From Pseudoips prasinana (Eukaryota; Arthropoda; Insecta; Lepidoptera; Nolidae): a DNA stretch of 64,000 nt. Positions 1-10,185 of this stretch are shown piece after piece. The notes beneath the pieces were generated by a model. It searched no databases. It was not told the DNA's origin and worked only from the letters and a program-made list of their open reading frames with translations. The position numbers were made by a program, and so were the translations under genes. The DNA lies in the NCBI GenBank assembly GCA_951640165.1, contig OX621263.1, positions 2,936,501 through 3,000,500 of the forward strand. The letters run 5' to 3'. Each line of letters opens with the position of its first letter. Within the stretch, counting starts at the first letter, position 1.

Positions 1-213
1 TTGGAAGGCGCCACTCCGAAGCTTGTTGACTAGTTTGCATGTCAAACTCGTAAACCCACGTCTCGTCACCAGTAACAATGCGTTTCAGAATGTTGGGTCG
101 GAATTGACTCGTTCTACCATGTCCTCAGCGACTTTCATGCGATTGAGTTTTTGGAGAAAATTCAGATCTTTTGGGGCTAGCCGAGCGGCAACATGTTTCA
201 TACCCAAATTATT
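1..213 (-). pseudogene. mariner transposase fragment
   Basis: Read on the minus strand, this encodes the middle of a mariner-type transposase: a GMKHVAARLAPKDLNFLQKL-like stretch, then VAEDMVERV, then TGDETWVYEFD, where the Asp of GDETW is the first catalytic residue. One base is missing between the PTF and KRIV parts, so the frame is shifted. The C-terminal half lies beyond the left edge, and the N-terminal side is cut off by the foldback element next to it. It is a dead copy and differs in sequence from the mariner at 42701-43982. Confidence 0.8.
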
Positions 214-216
214 AGT

Positions 217-955
217 TATAAAAAAAACTTCGTTTAAAAAAACCGACTTTAAAGACTCAAAAGTATAAAAAAAATATCATAATATAATTTAATTTAATAC
301 ATCTCTTATGCAAACGTAATACCTTTAATAGTAATGAAATACTATAATTTTTATGTGCTACCTATTGATAGGTTTGAAGTCGGTGCCAAGCCAAATGTAA
401 TAGTAGATAACACACTCACCGTTACTTTCAGCGGGATAGCTTCGTATTTCTACACAAACAACCCAAGCGGGCAAACGTCGTTGACGGTCGTCTCGACATA
501 TAGTTAAATTTTGATGCATTGTCTCCTAATTAATAATTTATCTGTTTGTTTTTCAGGGCCACAAATATATTCATATATACGCATAATATACATTTATTAT
601 AACTATAGTAACTCATTCAGGTATTAATATTAAATATATCTTTTAAGATACAGTTTCATCTGTTTCATATTAATTCATATTGTACTTTAAGTTTATTTAC
701 GTAGGTTAATCTTTAGTGTAGGAATTTCATCACAAAGTATGAAAGCTATGTAATATTAAATTTTATTTTGCTTAGAGCTTGGCACCGACTTCAAACATAT
801 CAATAGGTAGCACATAAAATTATAGTATTTCATTAAAATTAAAGGTATTACGTGTGCATAAGAGATGTATTAAATTAAATCTTTATTAAGATATTTTTTT
901 TATACTTTTGAGTCTTTGAAGTCGGTTTTTTTTAAACCAATTTTTTTTTATTTTT
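217..955. mobile_element. Foldback element with about 175-bp inverted arms
   Basis: The left arm (about 217-391) and right arm (about 777-955) are reverse complements with few mismatches. Both contain AAAACCGACTT, AAAGACTCAAAAGTAT, an ATACATCTCTTATG-type block and GAAGTCGGTGCCAAGC. The roughly 385-bp centre is AT-rich and has no credible gene. The layout fits a MITE or foldback DNA transposon. The superfamily is not assignable because the A/T-rich ends hide the target duplication. It directly adjoins the mariner fragment and may have inserted into it. Confidence 0.7.
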
Positions 956-1086
956 ATCTTAAGATAAATAACATAAAACAAATTACTAATTTATAATTGT
1001 TAAATTTAGTACTATGTATGTTATATTATAGTTAAAAAATTTAATACAAAGAGCAGGTGGCTAGAGTAGAAGGCTCTCAACCAGTA

Positions 1087-1382
1087 AAATAAAATAAAAA
1101 AGGTTATTATTCACGTAGACTTTAAAAAAGCGCTTGTTGCTTGCGCAGTCAGAACACGTTTGTAGTAATTTGTAATGATTTCTAGGTACATATAGATATT
1201 TAGGTACATGGATTATAAGAAATAATTTACAATAAGATTTATAATAGTATCCAACGATAATTAGCTAGCTTAAATTTAGTTAATGTCAAGGATCATGTGT
1301 AGGTTTAATTATCGAAATTTTAAATTTTTGCTATAGTTTTACTACATATTGTCTGAATGGTTCTGTCTATATTAAGGTACGA
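1087..1382 (-). repeat. Dispersed repeat, probable LINE/SINE 3' end
   Basis: A second copy of the same roughly 300-bp sequence lies at 30724-31044. Both share TTCACGTAGACTTTAAAAAA, CTAGGTACATATAGATATTT, GTCAAGGATCATGTGTAGGT and GTCTGAATGGTTCTGTCTAT. The AT-rich simple tail (AATAAAATAAAAA) is on the left, so the element probably reads on the minus strand with a 3' tail there. No protein homology is visible. Confidence 0.65.
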
Positions 1383-1595
1383 AATAAGTTATTATTATGG
1401 CGGACCTGGTGTTTATAACGACGGTCGCGCTTTAATGCTATCACCGGATCCAATGCGCCCCAACTGAGAAGACCCAGCGAAAAGCTGGATGTGCTGGCGT
1501 CTGTACATTATGTGCGAGTGTGTGTTTAAACATTTGCCATTTCCTTTGTTTCAGTATAATTCACTAAATGTAATTATAGTTTTTCTTTGTTCCAG
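1383..1595. other. Non-coding sequence 5' of the exon
   Basis: Intron sequence of the AIG1-like gene 1. It includes a short GC-richer block (about 1400-1510) that looks like repeat debris. The polypyrimidine tract and the acceptor TTTGTTCCAG lie at its right end. No gene is seen. Confidence 0.5.
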
Positions 1596-1736
1596 CTGTT
1601 CCAAACGACATTCCTGACTATGTCTCTGGTCTACGACATCATGGAGTGGCTGGACAAACATGAAAGCAGTCTGGCTCGGAAGCTAAAGTACTATCGAGAT
1701 ATCATGTTCTCTGGTCTCGTGCTCCCTCTGACCTTG
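1596..1736 (+). CDS. AIG1-like membrane hydrolase, gene 1, internal exon
   Basis: A 141-nt phase-0 exon bounded by TTCCAG and GTAAGT. It encodes 47 residues beginning LFQTTFLTMSLVYDIMEW and ending with a hydrophobic stretch (FSGLVLPLTL). These match the second membrane segment, charged loop and start of the third segment of AIG1/ADTRP proteins. Family members are small multi-pass membrane proteins; human AIG1 and ADTRP hydrolyse fatty-acid esters of hydroxy fatty acids with a Thr/His pair. The donor joins in phase 0 to the exon at 9518. A paralogous exon of identical length and phase lies at 62741-62881. The 5' exons of this gene are outside the window. The family call rests on the pattern over all three exons. 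Confidence 0.8.
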
Positions 1737-1740
1737 GTAA

Positions 1741-2085
1741 GTACCACAAGACTCGGAATAGCCAACCTGGGGCTGGCATATCCAGAACTAGGAGACTAGA
1801 AGGATCTGACCCTTGCAAGTGGACTGAAGTATGTGCAGATTGCATTAAGGGCTCTAGGGATGGAATAAAAAGTAATGGGGGTTAGTACAAAAGATCCTGA
1901 AGGGTGAAAGTGCTGTACGCAAGTAGTCTTGTCCTGGTTGGAGTGTACCACAAGGCATGCAAGGCATGCATATCTAGAACTTAGTGTAGGAACCAATGTC
2001 AATTGTTTAGTGTAATAAATACTATTTTGTTAAATAAATAAATAAAATATACAATACTTATACGTGTCTCAAAGTAACGCTAGGG
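1741..2085. other. Intronic sequence, no gene seen
   Basis: Start of the gene 1 intron. A non-coding stretch ends in AATAAATAAATAAAATA-like simple sequence (about 2020-2050), possibly the tail of an old SINE or LINE. No protein homology is seen on either strand. Confidence 0.4.
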
Positions 2086-2088
2086 TAC

Positions 2089-2475
2089 TGTTACATGCCT
2101 ATTTCCGCTGTTTACTGCTGAGTTGCAATAATCGCCGATTGACGCAAATGCCAACCAGCAAATCAACAGTAAATACTACGTATATAAAGTCACGTTTTAA
2201 CTATTTCCATCAGTGTATTATTCTCTGGTGAAATTACTGCCCAGCTACGGAATGGTCATAGATCTGCCGGCTGGCTTTCAGCAAGGAAACTAGAAATAAT
2301 ATATTCCGAGTCGTCACTCTGCCCTTCACTATGGCTATCGCGCAAGTCCAAATAACAAAGTTATAATTAGTGATTCCTATTAGTTAAATACAGTGTAGTG
2401 TTAAAAATAAAATAAAAGTAGTGCTAACGGTTATGTAGTTTTCTTTTTTAAACTACAGAGTCGCACAATCTAACA
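2089..2475 (+). mobile_element. Solo LTR (387 bp, 4-bp TSD GTAC)
   Basis: The sequence starts TGTTACATGCC and ends CACAATCTAACA, the TG...CA ends of an LTR. Perfect 4-bp duplications GTAC flank it (2085-2088 and 2476-2479). A TATATAAAG box at about 2180 and an AATAAAATAAAA signal at about 2407 fit plus orientation. The 4-bp duplication is usual for Ty3/Gypsy elements. No internal region remains, so this is probably an LTR-LTR recombination product. It does not resemble the Gypsy LTRs at 50336 and 56694. Confidence 0.8.
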
Positions 2476-2499
2476 GTACGCATAGTGACATTTAGAGCA

Positions 2500-2843
2500 T
2501 TTTAGGATGTGTAAAAAGAGGATGTAGTCAAAAAGATTAATAAAGGTATGCTGAGATGGTTTGCGCATTTAGAAAGAATGAATTAAAGAAGATCGACGCA
2601 TGAAGTATACCTGGCCTGTGTGAATGGTACAATCGGAAGAGGAAGACCTCGTAGAACATTCTTTAAACAATACGGAGATGTTCTCAAGAAGGACCAGGTC
2701 ACAAGTACCCTAAACTAGCGTATCAAGAAAATAATGACAGTAAACTAGGTAAAAAAGGTTTGCAAAGATCGTGACAAATGGAAATCTGTTTGCTCCGGCT
2801 ACCATTCTGGGAAACAGGCGTGAGTCTATGTATGTATATAAAA
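2500..2843 (+). pseudogene. RTE-type LINE 3' end, decayed
   Basis: Conceptual translation with several frame breaks gives MLRWFAHLERM, then a GRGRP-like block and a KDRDKWKSV-like block. This is the C-terminal signature of lepidopteran RTE-like reverse transcriptases after the RT domain. The frame contains several stops and shifts. Only the last part of the element is present. Confidence 0.6.
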
Positions 2844-3109
2844 AGTGGTCTAATAGATTAGCACAACTTTAGATGATTGACCTTTTTTTACTATTCAATT
2901 ATAATAAAAATTTAAAACCATTAAAATTCTTGCAATATCGCACACCTTTTACCATTTTTCCATTTCGAATTAACTTTGCTGGATTTGGTAAAAAAAAAGA
3001 AAAATGTGGTTTGCACACACTCCACCTATCTAATGCTCTTAAACATCTTCAATACCCCTGGCGATAGGGAAATTCGTGCATTAATTGTTCTTCAATTACC
3101 AATTCCTAG
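2844..3109. other. AT-rich intron sequence, nothing recognised
   Basis: A small open frame here (about 64 codons) has no recognisable domain and is probably chance. Confidence 0.4.
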
Positions 3110-3433
3110 TATAAATAATATCTTGGGACATTCTTCACACACGGCCATCTGATCCCAAACAAAGCAGAGCTTTCACAATGGAATCCAGATAACCGGGCCG
3201 GTTGGCGTGGTTGGTAAATACTTGCCCTCCAAGCTGCTGTAAGTCGTGGGTACGATTCCTACTCAGGACAAATATTTGTGTGCATGAACTGTTTTTCTTG
3301 AGTCTGGTTGTAATTATTTATCTAAGTATGTAAGTAGTATATGTCGTGTATCAGTTAGCTGGTTTCCATAGTAAAAGCCCTGCTTAATTTGCATTCTGAT
3401 GGCTGTGTGTGAATAATGTCACAGGATATTAAT
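3110..3433 (+). repeat. tRNA-derived SINE (family A), with an inverted 3' fragment beside it
   Basis: From 3195 on the plus strand there is a tRNA-like head (GTTGGCGTGGTTGGTA A-box region, GTGGGTACGATTCC B box). It is followed by the family body (AAATATTTGTGTGCATGAAC) and the tail GTGTGTGAATAATGTCACAGGATATT. Immediately left (3110-3194) is the 3' part of the same family on the minus strand. Other family A copies are at 21598, 24683, 26880, 28144 and 31949. The B box supports pol III ancestry. Confidence 0.8.
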
Positions 3434-3485
3434 TACGTGTGTTACCTGTTACAGTATTTCAAAATCTAGTAATAGTATCGTATAC

Positions 3486-4532
3486 AATAGTACTGTTAAG
3501 AAACTAAAAAAATCATACAGACACTGTAAAAGGTATAATTATAACTATATAAGTAATTTAATTAGGGAACGTAGGGAATTTCAGACTGATTTAGACATAT
3601 CTAGTTATCAACTGTCTCAGTTTAATTTAAAATATGTTATAGCCACAAAGAAATTACAGGAAAAAATAAAAGAACTAGAGAACAATGTAGCCTTACTGTC
3701 TAGCAAATACGATTGCTCCCAAGACCAAATTAAGGCACATATACTCGCTGCAAATGAAATTTTAAGCTAAGTGAGTAAAGACAGTTTTCAATGGTCTGAA
3801 AATAAACATTTACTTAATTCAAACCTCAATGATTCAATGTCAGGTTCTCGGCTTTCTATAACACATAGCAAGCAGGGCCACCCCCAATTTGTTCTCTATG
3901 ATCATGCTACGGAACATACCCAACCGCAGGAGACAGAACTTCCAAATAAATCTGTAGCAACTAGTTTGTCGGATGAATCAATAATTATTCCCAGTACACA
4001 TGTTTATGACTCATCCTCTGTACCTAGCAGCAATAAGTGTAAAAAAGTTTGCATAATTTCAGACAAATTAGGTCAACATTTTTGTGCAATAATGAACAAA
4101 CAATCTAATGTACCATCTTTAAATGTATGTTTACCTGGTGCTAGTTATTACCAATTAAGTAAAAAAATGTACTCATTATGTCAAGAGAATGAATAGAAGA
4201 CAGTTATTATGCTTTATGGGGATAGCTTGTCTGTGAGTAGGAAACATATTTTAGATACAATTGATAAGATGAGAGACTTAAATTGCAAACTAAATATAAA
4301 ATTTGTATTATGTGCTCTGCCTTGTTGCTCAAGCCTGACTGAGAAGCAAAATAGGTATATTTTTGATCTTAACATGATATTGTATAACATTTGCTATAAT
4401 AACCAGTTTGTGTCCTATTTTGACACTAACTCATTTATTAATACAAGTTATTTTAAGTTGACAGATGGTACTATGTACCTACCCAATTTCTACAAAAGAC
4501 AACTTGCTAAATTATTAGCATTTAACTTTTAA
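3486..4532 (+). pseudogene. LINE-A ORF1 remnant (coiled coil and SGNH/esterase-like domain)
   Basis: The first part (about 3486-3767) reads as a charged coiled-coil segment and stops at TAA 3768. The next frame (3771-4196) carries CIISDKLGQHF, resembling the block I region of SGNH hydrolases. After a further break, 4209-4532 carries a conserved core ending in LTDGTMYLPNFYKRQLAKLL, matching the Asp-x-x-His-type terminal block of esterase-like ORF1 proteins. In CR1-group elements such ORF1 esterases are thought to aid membrane or RNP interactions. At least two disruptions make it non-functional. Confidence 0.55.
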
Positions 4533-4723
4533 ATTGACACCGATAATCATAGATTATCACAGAGTAGCACTATAATTACTCTAACTTCTAACAATTTTAA
4601 TTTATTTGACTCTGGTACTTGCAACTTACCTATGTTTAGTATGAGGAACGATTTGGATGTTAGTAGTACTACTAAAACAATTAGTTTAAACTAGGTGTAA
4701 GAACAACGGATGGCCTGAATGGT

Positions 4724-5833
4724 TTGAATGTTGTACATCAGAACATTCAGGGCCTGCCCGGCAAGGAGTTAGAATTAAGTTTATTTATTGAAAACTGTGA
4801 TGTCCATGTTTTATGTTTAACAGAACATTGGCTTACAGAGTCTCAATTATTATATTTTAGTACTGATAAATACATTATTCAAAGTGCATTTGTGAGAAAG
4901 AAAGCAATCCATGGTGACTCATTAATTATTGAATCATCTGACTTAAAATCTAAGCCTCGACAAGATATTGTGAATCTATCGGTCGAACGCACTATTGAGT
5001 TGTCGTGTGTTGAGCTAGAGCACCAAGTAGTATTGTGTGTTTACCGTCCTCCACTTAGCAACTTCTCCATATTTGAATCTGTTATGGAAGATGCCCTCTC
5101 AAAAATGTGTTGTACCAGGAAGGGGCTGATGGTGTGTGGGGATTTCAATGTAAATATTCTTGAGGCCACCCCTACAACTGACAGTCTTTTAAACCTTTTT
5201 AAATCATTTAATTTAAACCATATCTTTCATGAACCTATTAGGATCACGTCACACTCAGCCACTTGTCTTGACAACAATATATTTTCTAACTGCGAAGTGA
5301 TGAATCCTAAAATAATAAGTCATCTGACATCAGATCAATGTGGCCGGTTAGCAGTATTTGAAAATTATAAAAAGAAAATAGCATCTCATGTAACCTCCCA
5401 ACCAATTACTAGTTCACGGTTACATCGCTTCAAAGATGGTATTCTATCTAAGATGAATCCCACTTTGCTGGAAAGTAACAATCCAAATAGTAATTATACA
5501 TCCGTTTATGGTGTTATAAAAACTGAGTTTCAGAGTATATTTAAAACTAAAAAACTAAGGATTTCCAATAGTAAATTTAATGAATCGGCAACTCCTGGTA
5601 TATATAAAAGTCGAGCAAGATTGTACGAGTTATTCGATATGAAAAAATACAGATTTGACTCAGATGTTTTACAATTTGTCAAAAATTACTCAAATACATT
5701 AAAAAAAATTTGCAATATAGCTAAATCTAATTATATTAGTCGAAAAATACAAAAAGCAGATAATAAAATAAAGACCACTTGGAATATAATTAATAAAGAA
5801 AGTGGTAAGGATAAAAGACGTGATAATTATTAG
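4724..5833 (+). pseudogene. LINE-A ORF2 N-terminal part, APE endonuclease
   Basis: A 369-codon frame. Residues near the start (NVVHQNIQGLPGKELEL, then LCLTEHWL) form endonuclease motifs: Asn and Glu of the metal site. CVYRPP and VCGDFNVNI follow, then SDQCG in place of the usual SDH. A linker with YKSRARLYELFD leads towards the RT domain. The catalytic His appears replaced (SDQ), so the nuclease would be dead. The frame stops at 5831-5833; sequence up to 6032 continues the element before the 779-bp insertion. The same linker block is found in copy 2 at 40514-40801. Confidence 0.75.
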
Positions 5834-6032
5834 AATTTAAAAATAGATAACAGAATTATTAGTGAAAAAGCTGATGTAGCTCATGAGTTAAATAACTTTT
5901 TTGCCGCCATACCTGTAACCACCACTTGCTCCTTAAACTCCTCCGAAATTGGCGCCGAACTGCTGCTACGTAATAGCGTTCCAGAATGCAAAAAAATATT
6001 TAACTTTGAATATGTAATAGTATCTGATATGG

Positions 6033-6811
6033 GTGCGCCAAAGCTCACCTAAAATTTCAACTCCGATAATTGGAAATCCGAAAATGTTCTTCCTAACATT
6101 TTTCATCATAACATCAAAACTACTAATTACTTTGTCTCTAATGTTAATAATTCCGAAGCATTCAACTTCATAATGTCAGTAGCAATAAACATCTATTATA
6201 CTTTTATTTGTTTTCCTATATTTTCTCAACATAACCATCGTTTATACTATTATTCAAAGTCATATCTTTTTTGTTTAGCCACGGTACTATTTATAGTCAT
6301 TAGTTTAAGTTTAGTTGGAACTGCGACTATAACGCAAGAGCCGAGCGAGCAAAACCAGAGTCCCGCTCCAATCATTGAGTCAAGTTCCAGAAACGAATCG
6401 GTCCTATTCATAATTATTGGGTTAGGTTAGGTTAGAACGGTGACCCTCCAACGCACGAGCCGAGCGAGCGAAGCGAGCGTGCCGCGGTAGCGGCCGGCGA
6501 AGTGCCAGAACCGAATTGGTCCTATAGTTATTGCATGTACGTTTAATTTTAATCCTCCGCGGTGAAATTATTATGGTGAGTATGTTTAGGGATTAAATCG
6601 TTATGATAAAAAACAGTAGGAGCTTAAATATATTTACATTAATTATGTTATTGATTACAATTTTCGAAAACATGAGTGTTATGAACATCGCCGGTAGCAC
6701 TACAAATAGTATGAATGAAAACTTTAGGATGAAAAATTTTAGGAAGAGTGATAATTCGGATTACAAATCGTTAAGAAGAACAATTTCGGGTAAAGAACTT
6801 TAGGTGAGCCA
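6033..6811. mobile_element. 779-bp non-autonomous element in LINE-A, 6-bp TSD ATATGG
   Basis: ATATGG occurs at 6027-6032 and 6812-6817. Removing the intervening sequence and one copy restores the LINE-A reading frame SDM-DPSDIND. The ends share GGCTCACCTAAA in inverted orientation (AAAGCTCACCTAAAATTTC left, TTTAGGTGAGCCA right), with weaker similarity further in. The interior is AT-rich apart from a GC-rich block near 6455-6500 with repeated GAGCGAGCGAAGCGAGCG-type sequence. No transposase is seen; two small frames (6173-6430, 6603-6803) look fortuitous. The superfamily is unknown. Confidence 0.7.
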
Positions 6812-6813
6812 AT

Positions 6814-8353
6814 ATGGACCCATCTGATATAAACGATATTGTTAGGACGCTTGAGCCAAATAATACAGGTGACTTATGGGGTATTTCCGTAAGGATTTTA
6901 AAAACCATAGTCGACGTAATAGCGCCTTATTTAATCATTATTTATAATCAATGTATAGATACAGATACTTTTCCGGATCTAATGAAATGTAGTAAAATCA
7001 TACCATTGTTTAAATCAGGTTTTAAAGACGATCCTTCCAATTATCGCCCCATCTCCATTTTACATTAAGTAAAATATTTGAAAAACTTATACTCAAGCAG
7101 TTACTGAAACATTTTAATTTAAACAACCTCTTGCATCAGAACCAGTTTGGTTTTACTAAAGGGCTATCCACTACAGACGCAGGGATTGCGCTGATAAAAC
7201 ATATATTTGATGCATGGGAGAAGTCACAGAATGCTATTGGGGTGTTTTGTGACCTTTCAAAAGCATTTGAATGCGTTCACCACGACACGCTTTTATTGAA
7301 ATTACGACATTATGGCGTAGGGGAGGTTGCGCTAACGTGTTGTTCTCTTACCTTAATCAGAGAGTTCAGTGTGTCGACGTAGGTGGAGTTAAGTCAAATA
7401 ATTTACCCGCCACTTTAGGCGTGCCACAAGGGTCCATTCTTGGTCCCTTTTTATTCTTAGTATACATTAATCATTTACCACATTATTTAAAGAACTTCTG
7501 TGATGTTGTCCTTTTCGCGGGTGACACTTCTCTTATCTTTAAAGTAGACCGAAACAGAGATAACCTTGCTGAAATAAATAGTGCTCTCACACGGATTACC
7601 GAATGGTTCACGGTTAATAACTTAGTCCTCAATGCTAAAAAAACGAAGTGCGTTAAATTCACCACACCTAATGTGAGAAATGTTGGTCCAGATCTGGTAT
7701 TGAACAATGAGGCGTTGGAATCTGTTTAATAGACTACATTTCTGGGCATAACTTTAGACAGTAAAATTCAATGGGGTACTCACATATCCGGCTTGGCTGG
7801 AAAATTAAGCTCTGCTGCTTATGCTGTTAGAAAAGTTAGACAACTTACTAACATAGATACTGCGCGCCTGGTTTATTTTAGCTACTTCCACAGTATTATG
7901 TCTTACGGTATACTACTCTGGGGTAGGGCGGCTGATATCGACAGCATCTTTATTCTACAAAAACGTGCAGTACGAGCTATTTATCAGCTAGACGCGAGAT
8001 TCTCCTTAAAAGAGTTTTTCAAAGAGATAAATATATTAACGGTATCTTCGCAATACATTTATGCTAATATAATTTATGTGCGGCAAAATCGTTATTTGTT
8101 TTAAAAGAGAAGTGACACGCACACAATAAACACTAGAAATAAACACAAATTGTGTGCCGAATCTCATCGTTTACAAAAGGTTCATTCTTCTTTTGTCGGA
8201 CTGAGTATCCGAATATATAACAAAATACCGACAAATTTTCAGGAACTGTCCTATGCTAAGTTTAAATCAGAGGTCAGGAATATTTTAATGAAAAAGGCCT
8301 ATTACACTCTCAATGATTATTTAAACGACAAAAACGCTTGGTCGCTTGGTTGA
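6814..8353 (+). pseudogene. LINE-A reverse transcriptase and C-terminal region, broken
   Basis: Pieces in shifting frames give RT blocks: SKIIPLFKSG, NYRPISILH, QFGFTKGLSTTDA, CDLSKAFE, LGVPQGSILGPFLF, then LFAGDTSLIF where the family has FADD. Loss of one active-site Asp abolishes catalysis. Frame breaks occur near 7066, 7330, 7730 and 8104. The C-terminal part (7793-8353) gives MAGKLSSAAYAVRKVRQL, YFHSIMSYGILLWG and SFVGLSIRIYNKIP, the post-RT region typical of this family. Confidence 0.85.
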
Positions 8354-9505
8354 ACACGAGCAACATCTTAATGTTACATCAAGGACATACATTTATATTT
8401 TACTCAACTGACTATAGATATAATTCAGTAATATCATAGACTTTTAGATGCATATTCTTATTATTAAACAAATTTATATTATTTTGAACATGCCAAATGC
8501 TGTTCGGCCGAAGGCTGTTAACGACTTCAATATGAACTCCCCGTTGTAAGCTCGTCATGCTCCCATTGGTGGCGTTGTGGGTCGGGTCGTTTCCTTCCCT
8601 CTAATATGGCGAGGGAGGCGATGGCCCTCACGTCATACTCGTGAACGGGTGCTGCTTGCGGTAACTGGTCGAACTGCTGTTGGGGTACTCATAATATATT
8701 ATTTTTTCATACAGTCGCCTCTAGTAGACTTCGTGTGACTTGTTAATTTTGTAAATGTACGCGGATGTACCCACCGTTTTCTCATCTAGCAAGAGGTTAT
8801 TCTAATTGATTGCTTGAGTGAAATTTAATGTTATTGTTTATTATCTCACAATTTTTTGATTCATTAGATGACAACAGTTCTGTGCGTGCATTAGCCTACA
8901 TAACGCCCATCACAATGTAAGAAAATACATGATATAAAAAAAACGAAAACAAAAAGCAAAAAAAGACGAAAAAAGCAAGCCCGGAGTTTCTTTGTGGCTT
9001 TCTTCTCCGGGTCGTCCACCTAGGTAGCTAGAGAAAGCCGCAGGTTAGCTAGGGTAGGCTCCTCAGCGGCGAGGATCGCTTTGGCCCCTTAACGCGTCAT
9101 CGGTGATCCCGTGCAACTGACCACACCCCCTCTTAGAATTCTGTCCTTTTGCTTCAGCGGCCCCCTGAGCTGTGGCCCAAAAGGTTGGCCTCGGTTATTA
9201 GTCGTTTAATTTAAGCTACTGGTTAAGAGCCTTCTGCGCTAGCCAAATGTTCATTGCCTTTAATTCTTTAATTTTAATATTGTAGAACTAAATTTCAAAA
9301 TATTAGTAACTTGTTATTTATTTTAGGATTTGAGAAAATATATCTGATAGAACAGACCGCACGGACGGACTAATTAATTTTTTGTAATTTTTATACTGTA
9401 CTCGACTATGTTTATGTACTGCATTGTGAACTTGACAAGTACAAGTGTATGTTAATACCCAAGTGCTAAATAAATTTCATTATTTCATTTCATTATTTCA
9501 TCTAA
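8354..9505 (+). other. LINE-A 3' UTR and tail, with unidentified middle section
   Basis: 8354-8500 follows the ORF2 stop. The final block (about 9400-9505) contains GTGAACTTGACAAGTACAAG and ends AATAAATTTCATTATTTC. The same block occurs in reverse at 38405-38517, confirming it as a LINE 3' end. The middle (about 8500-9290) is GC-richer, has no open frame of note, and could be 3' UTR or an unrelated insertion. Confidence 0.55.
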
Positions 9506-9517
9506 TATTTTTTCCAG

Positions 9518-9738
9518 TTCGTCTCAAAAATCTTCTGGACACTCTTCTGGATAAACCGAGAACTAGTCTACCCGGAGATCTACGACCAGCTGGTACCCTG
9601 GTGGTTTAACCATTGTGTCCATACCAATATCATTATAGTCCTGCTGCTGGAAACTCTTCTTCAAGCTAGAAGACACCCCACGAATATGAAGGTCGAATTG
9701 TGTGTCAATGCCACTTGTGGAATTGCATATGCTGTTGT
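9518..9738 (+). CDS. AIG1-like membrane hydrolase, gene 1, internal exon
   Basis: A 221-nt exon after TTTTTTCCAG, ending at donor GTGAGT with two bases of a codon left over (phase 2). It encodes FVSKIFWTLFWINRELVYPE, then WWFNHCVHTNIIIVLLLE, then a further membrane segment ending GIAYAVV. The block NRELVYP...W.NH..HT is the family signature. The His of the HT pair corresponds to the catalytic His of human AIG1 (established for the family; identity inferred by alignment from memory). The split Val codon completes exactly with the first base of the exon at 24937. The acceptor is only about 12 nt from the LINE-A tail. Confidence 0.85.
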
Positions 9739-9762
9739 GTGAGTAGCTTTTGTCAGATTGCT

Positions 9763-10022
9763 AGTTGAATATTTATTAAATCATAGTTTTTATTATTAAC
9801 TATGATTTATTTATTATTTTTAGCATTTTAATATGCTATACTGCCACGGGGTATCCGGCCGGATCCCCCGTGGTCGTGGGTTCGATTCCCACCCGCACTT
9901 AAATTTATACAATTCATTTTAAAGATGTCTGAAATATTGTTTTCAGTATGGCATATTAAAATGCTAAAAATAATAAATAAATCATAGTTAATAATAAAAA
10001 CTATGATTTAATAAATATTCAA
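9763..10022. repeat. Near-perfect 260-bp snap-back hairpin with SINE piece in the loop
   Basis: 9764-9834 and 9952-10022 are exact reverse complements over about 71 bp (GAATATTTATTAAATCATAG ... GCATTTTAATATGC and its complement), extending a few bases inward. Within each arm CATAGTTTTTATTATTAACTATG is itself palindromic. The loop holds a piece of the tRNA-like SINE found complete at 10186-10300. At the left of the loop a short segment (CCACGGGGTATCCGG) repeats that SINE's sequence in inverse orientation. This suggests a replication template switch rather than a transposon. Confidence 0.8.
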
Positions 10023-10185
10023 AAATGAATAATTTACAAAAACCGCCGTCTGTTGGAATTGTCCGATCTAAGTATTGGCATTCCAGCCGTTGTTAGCCGT
10101 GTAGGTTTCGGTAAGATGGCGTTAAAGCGCCTTAAATGCGTTAAGAAATATCGAATGCATTGTATAAATTCGAAGTGTCAGTACC

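Larger units (their letters stand above)
3434..9505 (+). mobile_element. LINE-A copy 1 (CR1/Jockey-type non-LTR retrotransposon), decayed
   Basis: The order along the plus strand is ORF1 remnants (coiled-coil plus esterase-like), ORF2 with an APE-type endonuclease, reverse transcriptase, a C-terminal region, and a 3' UTR ending in an ATTTC-repeat tail at about 9476-9505. It is split by a 779-bp element at 6033-6811. The same family recurs on the minus strand at 34795-47505 and 63536-64000. Frameshifts, stops and an altered RT active site make this copy inactive. CR1/Jockey-group assignment is by domain order and RT motifs; the clade is uncertain. Confidence 0.75.

Noticed and set aside
6418..6435. 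TTAGG repeats resembling insect telomere sequence
   Set aside because: Only about three units inside a transposon; too short to be telomeric.
6173..6803. Two small frames inside the 779-bp element
   Set aside because: No transposase-like motif; the AT-rich composition explains them.
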